DNA of 64,000 bases from Rostratula benghalensis (GCA_013399305.1 VXAI01000276.1:176535-240534), one strand, 5' to 3'; shown: positions 1 to 12,436, numbered from the stretch's first letter. Notes: generated by a model not told the origin, from the letters alone. Made by a program: numbers and translations.

Positions 1-3000
1 TATTTTGATCATGATAGCACTAATGGAGGTCAGAGCTATTATGGTTCTTTAATTAATCTGATAGACAAGAGAAAAAAAAAAGAAAAGACCCGTATTAGTT
101 TTACTGTCTATACTATATCTGGGCTCCCTGAAGCCCACTTGGCCTACAGTCAGTTTCGGTGAGACCTTGATTTGGCTCTGAGTGAGATGTTTCAATTGAA
201 ATCAGATAGCTAAAATCATAAGAATCTAACTTGTTATAAATTGTGACTGTTCCAGAAATGTGAATCCACAAGGCTGGTGAACACACAGTGAGTAGAGGAC
301 ACATATAAAAGCATCTGCTGTACCCTTAACTTAGAGTTTTGTTATTTTTGCTGCTATTACATCATTAGAAAACCATCTACACTCTGCCATATGAGATGAG
401 TTTTCTTCATTTGCTGTTCCAACGCCAGAATATATATTCTGTGTATTAACAGTGACTTTAATCCCAGTTTTCAATGATTAGTACTTTGTCTGAAACTGCT
501 GTGTGGAACCATTTCTTAAGGACCTTGCACCATCTCCTGTCTTCCCACAGCAGTCAGAATGATCATGTGTACTAAGCGTGTCCCTGCCATGCTCTGAGTT
601 CCCAGACAAAACTTGATGCTTCCCTTGGAGCAAAGAGGTCTAATTGTTCCCAGTCTGCTAAAGTCATACTTAGAATTTTCTCCTATAGGAGTTTCTCCCC
701 GTGCCATCTCAAGAATTCAGAGCCAAAGGTTACTCCCAGAACCGATCACTAACTTGGTTTTGAAGTTAAGGTACGGTATTTGTTTACTTCTCATTCAGTG
801 ACTTTGCAAATGTGCCTACCACTTTCTTATGTAACAGTCCCTCAAGTACTAAGTAAGAAAAGGCTGGGAAAAAGCTTTTCAGACAAATAGTACTAATTGA
901 ATTTTGCCATTTTCTTAAAACTAACTCACCTAGCAAAAACACGTATTTTAAAGGTTTCAGTGGGATAGTTAGTTAGTTTATTACTGTGTCATGGCCAGCG
1001 TGGTATTATTTGTGAACTACACTTCATGTACTGTGTAATTACTGAATTTGGCTATGATGCCAAGCCCCAAGGTATAGGTAATAGCTAAGTAAGACATTTA
1101 TACAATGAAACTGCAATTTCTCTTAATTTGGCTTTCCATGTCAGAATTTTATTTACTCACTACCACTTTATTGATGCTTTGGTACTGGGGGAAAAGCATG
1201 AACTAATTACTATGCAACCTACTCTTGGTCAATATGTGCCTTGTTAAATAGTCTTTTCCTTTCTCTTTCCTTTTGAGTTTATTAGCCCCATAATTATAAT
1301 AATTAACATTGTTTACTTGTAATCAGTTGTGGTGTTCTAATTTCTTATTTCTTTTTCCATATTATTCTCAATAATTACAGTGTCCTTGCAATATCGGTAC
1401 CATCTGCAGCTAATGGGAATTACTTGGTTTCCAAGCTATTATTTTGATTCCATCTTATCTGTTCAAATAATGAAAGCACAAATTCCTAGTACTAATCACT
1501 CTAGTGCTTCCTTAATGTTATCTCCAGCTAAGCATTTTCATTGGTGTTCTAGTGTAGATATTCATCATTTCTTGAAAAGCTAATTTAATTCTTATAGAGA
1601 TGAAAAACACAAAAAGCAATTTAAAGTTTTTTACCTACACACAAAATAGTAAAAAATGCAGTGTGACTTGCCAACACTCAGCAGCATGTGAGAGAACCTG
1701 TGAGAAATACGAGCCTGTTTTAGCACGGGGCTCAATCCCTAAAAGCCTTAACAGTCTGTGGTCCAGAATACTGAACCTCTAGACAAGAAAAAGCTCCTAT
1801 TTAGATCTCACCTATTTATATTGAAGTTGATCTTCAGATTCTTTTAAAACTGATAGAGAGATACCATATCATACAAAGTGATGGATTCAGCTTCCAGTGA
1901 ATAATTGGAGAAAGACAATGCTCTCTACAGGGAAATGCCATAAATCCTAATTATCAGGCTCCTTCAGCAGGGTTTTCTCAGTCATTAAACATGTTTTCTA
2001 AGTTTGTTTTAGCCAGCATTCTGGGCAGCGGAACACTTTATTGCTAAAACCCAGTAAGTTCAATTACATGGATTTAAAACCAAAACACTCACTTAATGTT
2101 TTGTAGTTTAATAATAAATACAAGCTATTATTAAGTTGAAATAAAAATCTAGAGTATTCCTTCACAGAATGGCCATTTTTAAATGATAAGGCACAGTATT
2201 TTCAAAGAGCCTTCATGCAGTGCTGTGCTGTATGTGAAGACAATTCAATGTATTATATAAAAAATATAAGTTTATTACATTTGGCTTTATATTATTATGT
2301 GAAAAAAATAATTCCACAACTTTGTCATTAACAGCTTCAGATACTAGAACACTTGTAAGTGTGCTGATGCAAATCTGGGGCTTTTTTCTAGGCTCCCCTC
2401 TGTCATCTGTGCACAACTTCTGAGGCCATGTGCTTCTTTCAAAATAATGTAAAATTAGCAAGTTAGTTTGCTAGTTTTAAGCACATGGTTTTTCACTCTT
2501 CCAAGTTTATTCAGTATATGCTTCTTGACAGTGTCTAATGCTTAGGCTAACTGTCTTAAATTTAGTGTTGAATTCTGTACTGCACAATGAAATCACATTT
2601 CAAAAGCTCTTGATTTTTTTTTTTGAAGTATCAAGCATAAACCTCTTCCTACATCTTACATGATTTTTTTCTATTAAAATTCAGAACACATGGCCATGTC
2701 CCAGTGAAGCTAATATTGTAATGCTCTGTTGTTTGCCCAGTTACAAGGAAATTGCTACATCCTTGTAACTGTTAGTACCTAATTGTCATTAGTGATTGAC
2801 AGAGAAAAGCCTCCTGGGGTAAGCCAGTAACCAGACCTTATCAAAAAATACAGGATGCAAGTTTAAAAGGCATTTTCCTGATTAGTTTACAAATCTTTCC
2901 TTTTAGCATGATCCTTTCCTTCCAAGTCGTCTAGGCTGTATTTGATCCTCCACATTGGAAGATCATCCCCAAATTAATGTCAGTATGTACTGCGCGTAGC

Positions 3001-3630
3001 TTTTGTTCTTTGGAACAGAGATGCTGCTGCATGCCCCCAGGCTGTTTGGGACATCTGAATCTCTTTAATCTGACACGTGTCAGATTAGTATTCTAGCGGG
3101 GCCGTAAAGATGAACATGGTGTAGCCCCACAGGATCTGAAGGATTTGTTAATGGTTGTTAATGGTATTGCAGGCCTTTTCTTTGAGAGAGTTGCTCCACC
3201 ATGTAACGTTATTACTTTCAGTTCATATCTGATGTGTGTTGCAGGTCTTATACAGCTAAAACTGTCCAGAGGGTTTTTTTTTAAATTACGTATTATGTGC
3301 TAACTGCCTTCTGGAAAAAATTAATTCCATTCTCTTAACAAAGATGGCTTGTACAATATGTATAGTGTTGGCAAACATGCTAGACTGCATATTTTCCGGT
3401 TTGGCTTTACCATCAATAAGCTTCAAAACAGAGTGTAAATGCTTCTGAGGGAAAAACAAGGATCAGGGTGAAGGTGTGATTCAAGACATTACAGCTAACT
3501 GTATACATGTAAATGAGAATTCCATCCTTCTTTTACATGGTCTGGAAATAAAGAGCTAATAGATCAAGACTGTTATGTCATTCCATTTTGGAGACAGATA
3601 TGATCATTTCATATTATCCATATCACAAGT
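1..3630. other. Non-coding unique DNA
   Basis: AT-rich sequence with stop codons in all frames and only short open stretches of 60-80 codons, none of which resembles a known protein. No repeat family is recognised here. The one structured element is the perfect palindrome at 3066-3087, listed separately. The segment is best read as intron or intergenic DNA. Confidence 0.6.
3066..3087. promoter_or_regulatory. 22-bp perfect palindrome with a central CACGTG E-box
   Basis: The left half reads TAATCTGACAC and the right half is its exact reverse complement, giving 22 bases of perfect dyad symmetry with no loop. The core CACGTG (3074-3079) is the canonical bHLH E-box. The TGACA and TGTCA half-sites, two bases apart, also resemble the dimer sites of TALE homeodomain proteins (TGIF/PKNOX/MEIS). 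The symmetry is seen directly; any binding is inferred. No gene or promoter is recognised nearby, so it would act as a distal element if it acts at all. Confidence 0.45.
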
Positions 3631-3690
3631 CAAATAAAGCAGGTTATTGTGAAAAGGATTCAAATAAAGCAGGTTATTGTGAAAAGGAGT
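3631..3690. repeat. 30-bp tandem duplication at the CR1 5' junction
   Basis: Two adjacent 30-base units, 3631-3660 and 3661-3690, differ at one position near the end (GGATT versus GGAGT). The second unit runs straight into the 5'-truncated CR1. CR1 elements do not normally make flanking target-site duplications of this size, and both copies lie on the same side of the insert. The pair therefore looks like a junction duplication or later slippage rather than a classical target-site duplication. Confidence 0.8.
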
Positions 3691-4832
3691 CACTAAGGGC
3701 AAATCGTGCTTGACAAACCTGATCACCTCCTATGACAAAGTAACCAGCCTGTTGATGCAGGATGAGCAGAGGATACTGTCTACTTGGATTTCTCCAAGGT
3801 TTTCTGTTTGGTTCCCCACAGCCTTCTCCTAGAGAAGCTGATGCCTTATGGTATAGACAAGTGGTCTGTGCAGTGGGTGGGGAACTGGCTGACAGGCTGC
3901 ACCCAGGGGGTGGTGGTAAATGGCTCCTCTTCAAACTGGCAGCCTGTCACAAGTGGGGCTCCCCAGGGATCGATACTGTTTTACCAATGCTGTTTGACAC
4001 CTTCATGTGACCTGGATGATGGCGTCAAGTGTACCCTGATGAAGTTTGCTGATGACACCAAACTGAATGGGGAAGTGGACATTTCAGAAGGCAGAGTCAC
4101 CCTGCAAGAAGATCTGGATAAGCTGGAAGAGTGGTAGAACCTTGTGACGTTCAACAAGGACAAGTGTAATATCTTGCCCCTGGGAAAATATAGGAGTGCA
4201 GCTCTGTGGAAAGGGACCTGAGGGTTCTTCCTGATGGACAACAAGCTCGGTATGAGTGAACAGTTTGCTGAGAATGCTGGGTTACATCAGCAAGGGCATC
4301 ACAAGCCATAAACAAGTCATTATCCCACCCTACTCAGAACTTCTTAAGCCACATGTGGAATATTGTGTCCTGTTTTGGTCCACACTGTGCAAAAAAGATG
4401 TGGACAGGCTAGGGAGTCCAAAGAAGGAGCACACAGAACAAAGGACTGCCATATGAGGAAAGTCTGCGAGAATTGACTTTGTTTGGCCTGAGAAAAGAAG
4501 GCTTAGGGGAGACCTTATCACCATGTTCCGGTATTTAAAGGGTGGCTACAAAGAAGATGGGGAATTCTTTTTTGCAAGGAGTCACATGGAAAAGACCAGG
4601 GGTAATGGGTACAAGTTAATCCTGTGGAGATTCTGACTGAACGCAAGAGGAAGATTTTCCCTAATGAGAAGAATCAGCCATTGGAGTAACCTCCCCAGGG
4701 AAGTGGTGGCTTCCTCATGTTAAGATTCAGCTGGACAGGGTGCTGGGCTGTCTTGTCTAGACTGTTTTTTTGCCAGGAAAGTTTGGACCAGATGATCCTT
4801 GATGTCCCTTCCAGTCTGGTGTTCTATGATAT
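3685..4832 (+). mobile_element. CR1 LINE, 5'-truncated, decayed
   Basis: A plus-strand CR1 retrotransposon fragment covering the C-terminal half of ORF2 (endonuclease/reverse transcriptase protein) and the 3' end. Between 3784 and 4137 one frame stays open and shows the expected reverse-transcriptase landmarks: a PQGSIL block, then DLDDG, then the catalytic FADDTKL motif (the avian CR1 form of YxDD), then an amphipathic segment ending in LDKLEEW. A stop follows at once. The downstream family sequence (NLVTFNKDKC-like, then the LRGDLI-like block) continues in shifted frames, so the copy cannot make a functional protein. The 3' end carries the typical tail: a gatgatcc...cccttccag stretch and a TTCTATGAT-like end. 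No poly(A) follows, as expected for CR1. Start and end are accurate to about 10 bases. Confidence 0.9.
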
Positions 4833-7800
4833 TCAGAAGTAAGGAGGGTTCTGATACTCTTATGATAAGAATAGAAAAGGAAAATCAAGTGAAACTAGAG
4901 CCACATGAGACAAGAAACAGAAAAGATTTTAGAACGATAAGGTAGTTAATTACAAATGGGTGACAAGTAGAGAAGATGAATACAGACTATTAATTTGGAC
5001 TGCTGGCCTGGAATACATCATTATACCTTCTAGAAAAATAGTTTAATTAGAGTTCAAGGTATGGAAAAAGAGATGGTCCATAGGACAAGCAAAACAAAGA
5101 AGAGGAATCCAACAAAAGAGAAACTGCATCATTTTTTTTTTTCTCCTTTTCCATCCTGGCAATGCCATGGTCAGTGTATATAATCCTGAGCATCCAGATA
5201 AGCAAAAAATATGCTAGGAATCCACTTCCCATTCTTGAATGCAGGACTGGAAATTAGCTCAAAAGCAGCGCAAACTGTCAGTGGGAGTAGTCCATCTCTG
5301 TAACTGCTGTGCTTTGTGCTGCTCTGCGTCTTGCTGACACTCCACATGGAGCTTAGAAAGCCTTAGTGTTACCATGGTTGAGTTCTTCCCTCGGCAGGAC
5401 TGCTCACTGGGATGCCCATTTTGATTGTGAAAAATGTTTCAATCAGCTATTCTAGAGCTGGGGATATGAAGTAAGACAACTGTTTTACTGAATTTCTTCA
5501 GAGAGTCTGGGTGAATCTTCCCAATTCATATGCATTTCTTCATGTCTTTAATTACTTTGAAAAACTTCGCAGTGTTATAATCTTTGAGATTTTCCTATCT
5601 TTAATGACATTAGCATTGATGAATGAAAAATATTAAATAATTTTGAGATGTATAATTTCTAGAAATAGCGCTAGACTATTTCCTTTTATAATTTGTAACA
5701 CAGCCAGTGTAACTGTAGGATATTTTGGACAAAGTCCTAGAAAATGCCTCATTTGTGATAAATAAGCTAGGAATTGAGAACATATCAAATTTGCTTTTTT
5801 TTCTACTGGATATATGAGTTGATAGTGTAATTTCAAATATTATATGCATAGTATCCTGCTCAAGATCATTAAATCATTTTACTGTATATGTTTTCTCATA
5901 GCACTCCTTAGGACATGAAAGGTGATTTTAAGACATCAGAAGATAAATAGATGAGCATAGCTGGTTATTAATCTGAGAATTTCAATAGATGAATGTCATA
6001 TTTAAAACTTGGCCTCTTAATTATTTATACCTAATGAGTGTCTCGATTTGTTCAGTAGAAAAGATACTGCTAATTTCAATACCCATGAATTACCGCCTCA
6101 AAGTGCACTTAAAAATTTTCTCTGTCCTAAAGCCCCAAATTATGGGAAAGGAGATAAAACAGCTGTTACTGCTGTTGTGTCAGGCAACATTTATTTGGCT
6201 AGACAGCTTTTTTTCATACTACTTACAATAATATGTGTTTCAAAAGTACAGATTAGACACAGTGATAAATCTGGATCCCTTCAGTGAGCCTGAGTGTCTG
6301 CATTCAATTACAGCCTTCTTAAAATACAGTGGTGGATTCCTGCTTGTACCATGCTGGCTGAGTCACAAATTAGTTTAACAATTACTGTCCCCAAAACACC
6401 AAGCTTTGTTCAGAGCTGGAATGTGAGACCTCAAAATACTCACTCAGGGTCACCAGATATCTCTTGACACCCACCAAAGGCCTTTGTCTCTTCTCATGTT
6501 GCCTTCTTTTTAAAGGTCTCAGTCTATGAGCCACTCCATTTTAACTGACCTTATTTCTTCAATTTGTTTTTATTTTGGTAAATACATGCTGCTGCCTTGC
6601 ATTGGTCTGCATATATGGAAAAATGTTTTTTTCATCATTTTCCCATGAAGGTTCTAAGCAGCTCTGTTCTTTGTCCCCTTTACTTGTTCCTAGTATCAAA
6701 ATAATCTCCACACTAACTTTCCTGAGTCATCCTAGACTTCTTTCTCCTGTAGAGATGAGAACCTTGATATATCTCTCTGGGTATTTTGGGATCAATTAAA
6801 ATTCAGTATGGTAAAAGAGACCTACCAGCCTTTCCCTTCGAAACCTTCCCTAGGTCCTCACATGCAGATGATCTAGATATTATACATCTATTCTGTACAT
6901 AATATCTTTGACGTAGGATGTTTCATGTATCCATGGCTAGAACTCTCACATAAACTTTAATTTGTAAATGAACTATAAAATTCCTTTTCTGTGAACTTGG
7001 TAGATTGAATATAATACTGCTGTTACCCACTCAGGATGCTGCTGCACCTTTTTTACATTATCTCCAACATAAGGTGCTAATTTTGAATGTCCTTTTCAGC
7101 TTAACCACAGCATCTTCTCAACTTTCATTTTCGTTATATTCCAAACAATCCATGATGATAGATTCACAGCCTTTTTTTTTCCTTTTCTTTTTTTTTAAGA
7201 TACTTCTGCCAAAAATGCTGATCGGTAGTTGTTATTGTTATTTAGTTCCCAGCATCCTTCTGCTCATCTATGTCTAGGCATTGGGGGTTTTGTCTGCTTT
7301 GTTTAGTGTGTAAGATGTTTTTCACCAGCACACCTTTGTTTTAGTGTTTATAGTACAGTGTGGCTCTGATCCATGACCAAAGTTCATACAAGCTATGCTA
7401 AAACAAGTAGCAGCAGCTGGGTTTCCCTAACTTAGATTCTTCATAAGACTTTTTTTATTCGGCTTGGGGTGTTTTTTTCAGGGTTTTTTTTTTTTTTTTC
7501 CCTCTACTGTCACTAGTTCTGGAATAAAGGGATAAGATTATTTTCTGTAACACGAAACGATGGTCAGCACTAGCGGAATGAACTACTGAAAAATTAATTG
7601 TCATAACTAAGTGCTTACAGGAACTGAGATAAACTTACAGGACTTGATAAACAAAAACAGAGCTTACATGAGAAATACATTTTCTTGAAGGTCTGTCTCA
7701 GATGATGGTAAACCATCTTACTTTTCTTTGGGGGGAGAATAAATAAACCACAATAAAATAACACCCATGCCCCCACTCAATTTCTTCTGACTCTTTGGGT

Positions 7801-10700
7801 CGTCAGAGTTGAGTCATCTCTTTTGTATATTTCCCACCATTTTTTGTCTCCTTGACTTCTGTCTTTCAATTTTAATTGGAATTCTTAGGACAAGTTCCCA
7901 TTTTACCAACATCTTGTTTCTCCAATAAAATTCTTCCTGGTGTATTTCTATAGTCAGACCACTTATTTCAATAGAATACTGAGATGTATTCCAATATTCC
8001 ACAGTGAGAAGGTTTTGGTACAGCAGCTGTTAAAAAAAGAACTAAAGTAAATGCAATCAGGGAACATAACTAACATGAATATATCAAGCTTATAAATTTG
8101 ACATTGATTTGCTCTTTAGTCTAACCACTTCTTCTGTATGTGGTATGCATATATGATATTCCCTTTGTTAATTCTTAGCTTTTTGTAGGCACCATACAGA
8201 CATTTTTGTATTTTCTCCAATATTTTTAATAGTTTCCAGTGACTATTCACAGACTAAGCGAGAGCTTCATTTTGAGCCAAATAGTGTCTGTTCTGCTTTC
8301 CAACATATATGTTATTTGCTAGTTATTTGAATGTCGTAGCCTCTTTGGTTGTACTTACTTCTATCCTGTTTTGTCTGCCCTGTCTATATTCTGTTCTTAG
8401 AGCCTTCAGAGAATGTTTTTTGGGCCATATCCAAGGCTGTATTTGTTCAGGTGAACTTCAGGAAATTTCAGGGTAAAATAATCTTTCATTCTAACAGTCC
8501 GTGGAGAATTTAAATAGATCAATCAAAATGATGTCAGGTATTACTATCTGGGGTTATAAGTAAACCAATATTTAGGGAGGAAAACTGTCCAAACAAATAA
8601 ATGCCTATGAAGTTAATGCTTGGGAAGATCTGTGAGCAAGAGGAAAAACCATTGTAACATCTTTTCCATTTCATATATTACTTAATCCGAAGTGTGTTTG
8701 TTTGACGTCTCTGTTTCCTGTTTGGGTAGTGCATATGTGCTAAGTTTTGGTGATGAGTTATTTGTTTGTGCAGTTGGACTTCAGATAATCAAAATAAAAA
8801 TGTTTAGAGCTACACATCAAAGCCAATATTGTAATTAGTTAGCATTAAAAATTCTCTACTTCGATAGAAGGAAATAACAAGTTCCTAACAGCAAGTCCAA
8901 ACAAGTAAGCATTTCAGATTAAGAAAATGATATGCTATGCTTAGATCTCTCTGGGTCCCAAACCTTGGCCTTTGGGACCAAATCAGGGGTTTTCAGAGTG
9001 CAGCTTCATCATTCCTGGGAAAAATTGCCTGCTCTTGACTGTTTTTCTAACCCCCAGAGTCATTGAGCCTTACAACCTGACAAACTGAAGTTGCCACACA
9101 ACTTTCCGCATCCAGAGCAGTACGGTAAAAAGTGACTGCAATGATCTGTGCTGACCGGAGAGCATCCTGTGGGGCTGGAATATCCAATAGCCCAAATTAA
9201 ACTGTTCAAAGCCATGGTTACCCTTTGCAACATGCAGTACTGTGAATCTGTGATCAGTTTCTTAGAATCTTCATCATAATGTTCAGTGGGTTATCATTTT
9301 CTTATTATCTGATGTCATCATTCCCACTAGTACTTACTTAATTCAGCTGCTAAGCCTGCACATAAACACTGAGAGCAGGACTGTGTAAGTGTTCCTGTGT
9401 AACTGTTCCCACTGTGTATTTTTAAACAGCAAGCAATTTTTAAATAATTAATGGAGGAGGAAGAAAAAGCTGCTGCTTCCATTGGATCCACTACTACAGC
9501 AACCATCACATCCCTCCTTATCGCATCTGTAAATTGCAGTGAGACTTACATGTGATTTGGACACACGTGGGTGCCTATGTTTAGAAGCAAACTTGCTAAA
9601 TCAATATAAAAAGGATGTATTAGTAATTATTTCCTTTCATTCTAGGTAAGCTCTGTTAAATCAGTAGGCATTTCACTTTATCTTTTTAGGAGTTAATGTT
9701 GATCAGTGAGAAAACTGATATTTGTTGCAAGAATATTTGCAATGCAGGTTTTATACTTTCTGGATTCATGTGTGGCATTTGTTTGGGAAAACACTCTGAT
9801 CTGAAAGTAGTAGAGGCATCTATTGTGAAGACTAGCTCAAAGCATATTCAAAACTGGAATGAAAAAGTCCCAACAGCTTTTTGAAAATTAATATGTATGT
9901 TATGCTAATTTTATATTATCAGGTAACATTGTGACCACTCTGTGTGAAGTCTCTGGGGTTAAAATATCCTTTAAACAGATGTTTATTTTTGGACAGGCCT
10001 ATTGAGTCGTCTCCTATTGTATGTTAAAGTAGCTGCTCTCAGAGGTCACAGAGAGTTCAGTTTTACAAAGGCACCTTTATTTTGTAGAAAATGAATCTTC
10101 AGGGTCTTTAATAGGAACAAACAAAAATATCTCTAACAAAACTTTTTAGAATGTTTTGGTTGATGACCTGTCCAGAAAGAAGGGGAAAAAGTAGTGTAAG
10201 GATACAAGTTTGGACAATATACGTAAACACAAAAGCATATGCTGTTTTCAGGAAGTGTAGATACCTGTGCATGTCTTTAATGTTTCTGCCCTGGGATCAT
10301 CATTCTTGCTTATTTCTGCTTGTTTCTTCCCCGTAAACCTACATACTTAAAAAAACATTCACTGTCTTCTGTTTTCCTGATCAGCAGACACTAATCAAAA
10401 GGCAGGGACCCAGCGAGGTGGAGTTGAGGAGTTTGGAGTCGCAGGCTGCCAGTGGGGCTAACCTGTACCCATCCCTCAGTGTTGTTGGGGTGATAGAGTA
10501 ATTCAGCCCGAAAACACAGCTCCAAGTAAATGCAGTGGTTGTGAAAGAGAGCACTTTGATTGCCATGGAAAGAGAACTCCTGACTTTTTCCCAGGAGGAG
10601 GACAGGTTTAGCTGCAGGAAATCAACTTCTGTATTGGTGTGGCCATTCATTTTCTCTCTGCGAGCTACGCAGAGTGATTTGTTTTATTGACCCACTTAGC
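4833..10700. other. Non-coding unique DNA
   Basis: No gene or recognisable repeat family was seen. The stretch contains T-rich runs near 7171-7197 and a run of 16 T at 7484-7499. Open stretches are all under 95 codons and scattered on both strands. The longest, an 89-codon minus-strand stretch at 10381-10650, has no recognisable domain. It reads as intron or intergenic sequence upstream of the CpG island. Confidence 0.6.
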
Positions 10701-11053
10701 GGCTGACTTTATCTATTGAGACAGTCAGTTCCAGTCTGTGAGGCTGACACTGAGAAGAGCTGTCTGAAGTCAGACACCTGTCACCCCCATGCAGCTACTG
10801 GCATAGGACATGAGGGCACAACCACAGGGAACAGCACCAGCATGCGGAGACCCGCCCGAGCCGAAACCTTCATTGTCCCTGCAGATCCTTTAAATGAGTA
10901 CTGCTGACAGTGGGCACCTATGTGCTTAGCACTAGGCGTCTTAAGACACTTTAAAAATCACAAAATTCTGGAAAAGCCTGGGACATCAGAATGTTTTGTT
11001 GGAACTGGTAAAGAGCCTTACCTGGGAATTCTAAAGGGAGACTGGTGCAAAGT

Positions 11054-11060
11054 GATTGGT
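11054..11060 (-). promoter_or_regulatory. CCAAT box (inverted)
   Basis: The sequence GATTGGTT carries an inverted CCAAT core (ATTGG) about 170 bases upstream of the TATA-like element at 11228 and about 250 bases upstream of the CpG island. NF-Y binds such sites in either orientation. The match is short and could be chance; its position next to the island is the only support. Confidence 0.25.
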
Positions 11061-11227
11061 TGTGAGAGGAACAGGTATGAAAATAGAAACTTTGCAGACA
11101 ATTTCTGAGACATTTGCTTGCAATGTAAGTTGTGTAAGCATTAACTGCATCTTTTTTTTTTTTTTCAGAAGGTCTAGACTGAGAGGAATGTTTGGAAACT
11201 GGGGGAGTCGGTGTTTACCCTTCCCGC

Positions 11228-11235
11228 TTTATATG
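11228..11235 (+). promoter_or_regulatory. TATA-like element at the CpG-island edge
   Basis: TTTATATG lies just upstream of the GC-rich island, in a locally less GC-rich stretch. If it is functional in the plus direction, transcription would begin near 11255-11265. CpG-island promoters are usually TATA-less with dispersed starts, so this may not be the main element. Confidence 0.25.
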
Positions 11236-11265
11236 CAGCATGTCCTCGGTGGCAGGGTCCGATGG

Positions 11266-11316
11266 GGCGGATTAATTAGTTGTTTCTATTGCAATAAGGA
11301 GTGAAATGGTTAACAG
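11266..11316. promoter_or_regulatory. AT-rich motif block beside the CpG island
   Basis: A roughly 50-base AT-rich block sits between GC-rich flanks. It contains GATTAATTAG (homeodomain-type TAATTA core), ATTGCAATAAG (C/EBP- or PAR-bZIP-like TTGCAATAA) and GGTTAAC (half of an HNF1-type site). Three distinct AT-type motifs packed at the edge of a CpG island suggest a proximal regulatory module. This is inference from motif content only; no conservation data were available. Confidence 0.3.
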
Positions 11317-11663
11317 CGGGCCCCGCGCCGCCAGTCGTACAGGCCGGTGCCCATTCTTAGCCGCGTCCCTCGGAGGAGGCAGGTGAAGGGGCCGTGTGTG
11401 ATTTAAACCGCCAGGATGGCGGGTCCACCCTTACTCGGACTCTTTCCAGAGACCCCTGAGCCATTTCGCTGGGACAGCCGTGACACGGACGCGGCGGGGC
11501 AAACCCGGCCATCCATGACGGCGGTGCCCGCGGGGCCCTGAGCGGGACGGATGAGGCCTCCCTCCCCTGGCCCGGCCCCGCTCCGGGAGCCCTGCAGCCC
11601 CCCACTTCCCCGCGGCTGCCGGGCACAAGCTCCCCGTGCCGGCCCGGCGGTGTGAGGGAGGGG

Positions 11664-11670
11664 GACGTCA
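11664..11670. promoter_or_regulatory. CRE-like site
   Basis: GGACGTCA differs by one base from the palindromic cAMP-response element TGACGTCA and keeps the central ACGT. It lies inside the CpG island, where CREB/ATF-type sites are commonly functional when unmethylated. This is a motif match only. Confidence 0.35.
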
Positions 11671-11804
11671 GTGTGAGGGGGCCGGTCCTGCGAAGGGCAG
11701 GGCGGCCGCGTCCCTCCCCGCCCCTCGGCTCCCTCCCTCCCTCCCTCCCGCCGGCTGGGGGCGGCCGGGTCGGGCGCTCGCCGGGATCCCATTCCTCCTT
11801 CCTC

Positions 11805-11912
11805 GGTGCATGGTCGTGGCGGGAGCGGGGGAGGGCGAGCCCGGCGGGGCGCGGGCCGGAGGCGGCGGGAGCGGAGCCCCAGCGCGGAGGAGCCGCCAAC
11901 TGCCCGGCGGAG
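11805..11912 (+). other. Candidate first coding exon in the CpG island
   Basis: On the plus strand an ATG at 11811 (context TGCATGG, -3 base T, so a weak Kozak) opens a Gly/Ala/Arg-rich frame beginning MVVAGAGEGEPGG. It runs without a stop into a strong splice-donor match, GAG/GTGAGG, at 11912/11913. The peptide is low complexity, as almost any frame in a CpG island would be, and I recognise no family. The same DNA is also open on the minus strand. It is listed because of the good donor. It may equally be 5' untranslated sequence, or the transcript may run the other way. Confidence 0.2.
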
Positions 11913-11914
11913 GT

Positions 11915-11950
11915 GAGGAGGAGGAGGAGGAGGCGGCGGTGCTGCTGCTG
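11915..11950 (+). repeat. Triplet-repeat run (GAG, GGC, GCT)
   Basis: A short compound microsatellite inside the island: repeated GAG, then two GGC, then GCT units. If translated it would give a Glu-rich then Ala- or Leu-rich stretch depending on frame. Runs of this kind are often length-polymorphic. Confidence 0.75.
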
Positions 11951-11957
11951 AAGTTGT

Positions 11958-11997
11958 GGAGGGAGAGAGAGGGAGGGAGAGAGAGAAAGAGGGAGGA
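11958..11997 (+). repeat. 40-base uninterrupted polypurine tract
   Basis: All 40 bases are A or G, mostly GGGA and GAGA units, bounded by pyrimidines on both sides. Purine strands with near-mirror symmetry can form intramolecular triplexes, and the GGGA runs could join G-quadruplexes. The same kind of tract is the classic GAGA-rich 5' region seen in many vertebrate CpG-island promoters. Confidence 0.7.
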
Positions 11998-12436
11998 TGG
12001 GAACCGCTGGCCGCCTTTCCATTCATTGCCCGTGGGGCAGCCGTCTGCAGCTTGGGCCAGGGCCGGTAGCCGGGAAACAGCCTGGCGGGGGACGAGGGAC
12101 GGCGCGGAGGTGGTGGCGGGAGACGGAGCTGCGGTGGCGCCGCCGGGGGAGCGGCGGGTCGGGAGGGCGCCCGTTCGCCCCTTCCCCGCGGGGCGGCGGC
12201 GAAACAGGGCGCGACCCGGCGAGCGGCAGCGGGACGCCCGAAACGGCCGGGCTCCCCTCCTCCCTCCCTCTCTCTTCTCAGCGCGGAGGTGCCACCGAGC
12301 AGCCAGCCCCGGCGGGTCGTCTCTCCCGCAGCCCGGCAGGGAGGGGTGACCCACGCACACGTAGGCAGCACCGGCCGCCCGCGGCTGCCGTGGGAGTGTT
12401 GGTCGCCGCGGGGAGGGCGGCGGGGGGCTCCCGCCT

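Noticed and set aside
10381..10907. Short open frames on both strands just upstream of the CpG island
   Set aside because: Lengths of 63-89 codons are expected by chance. No splice or start context supports them and no family is recognised.
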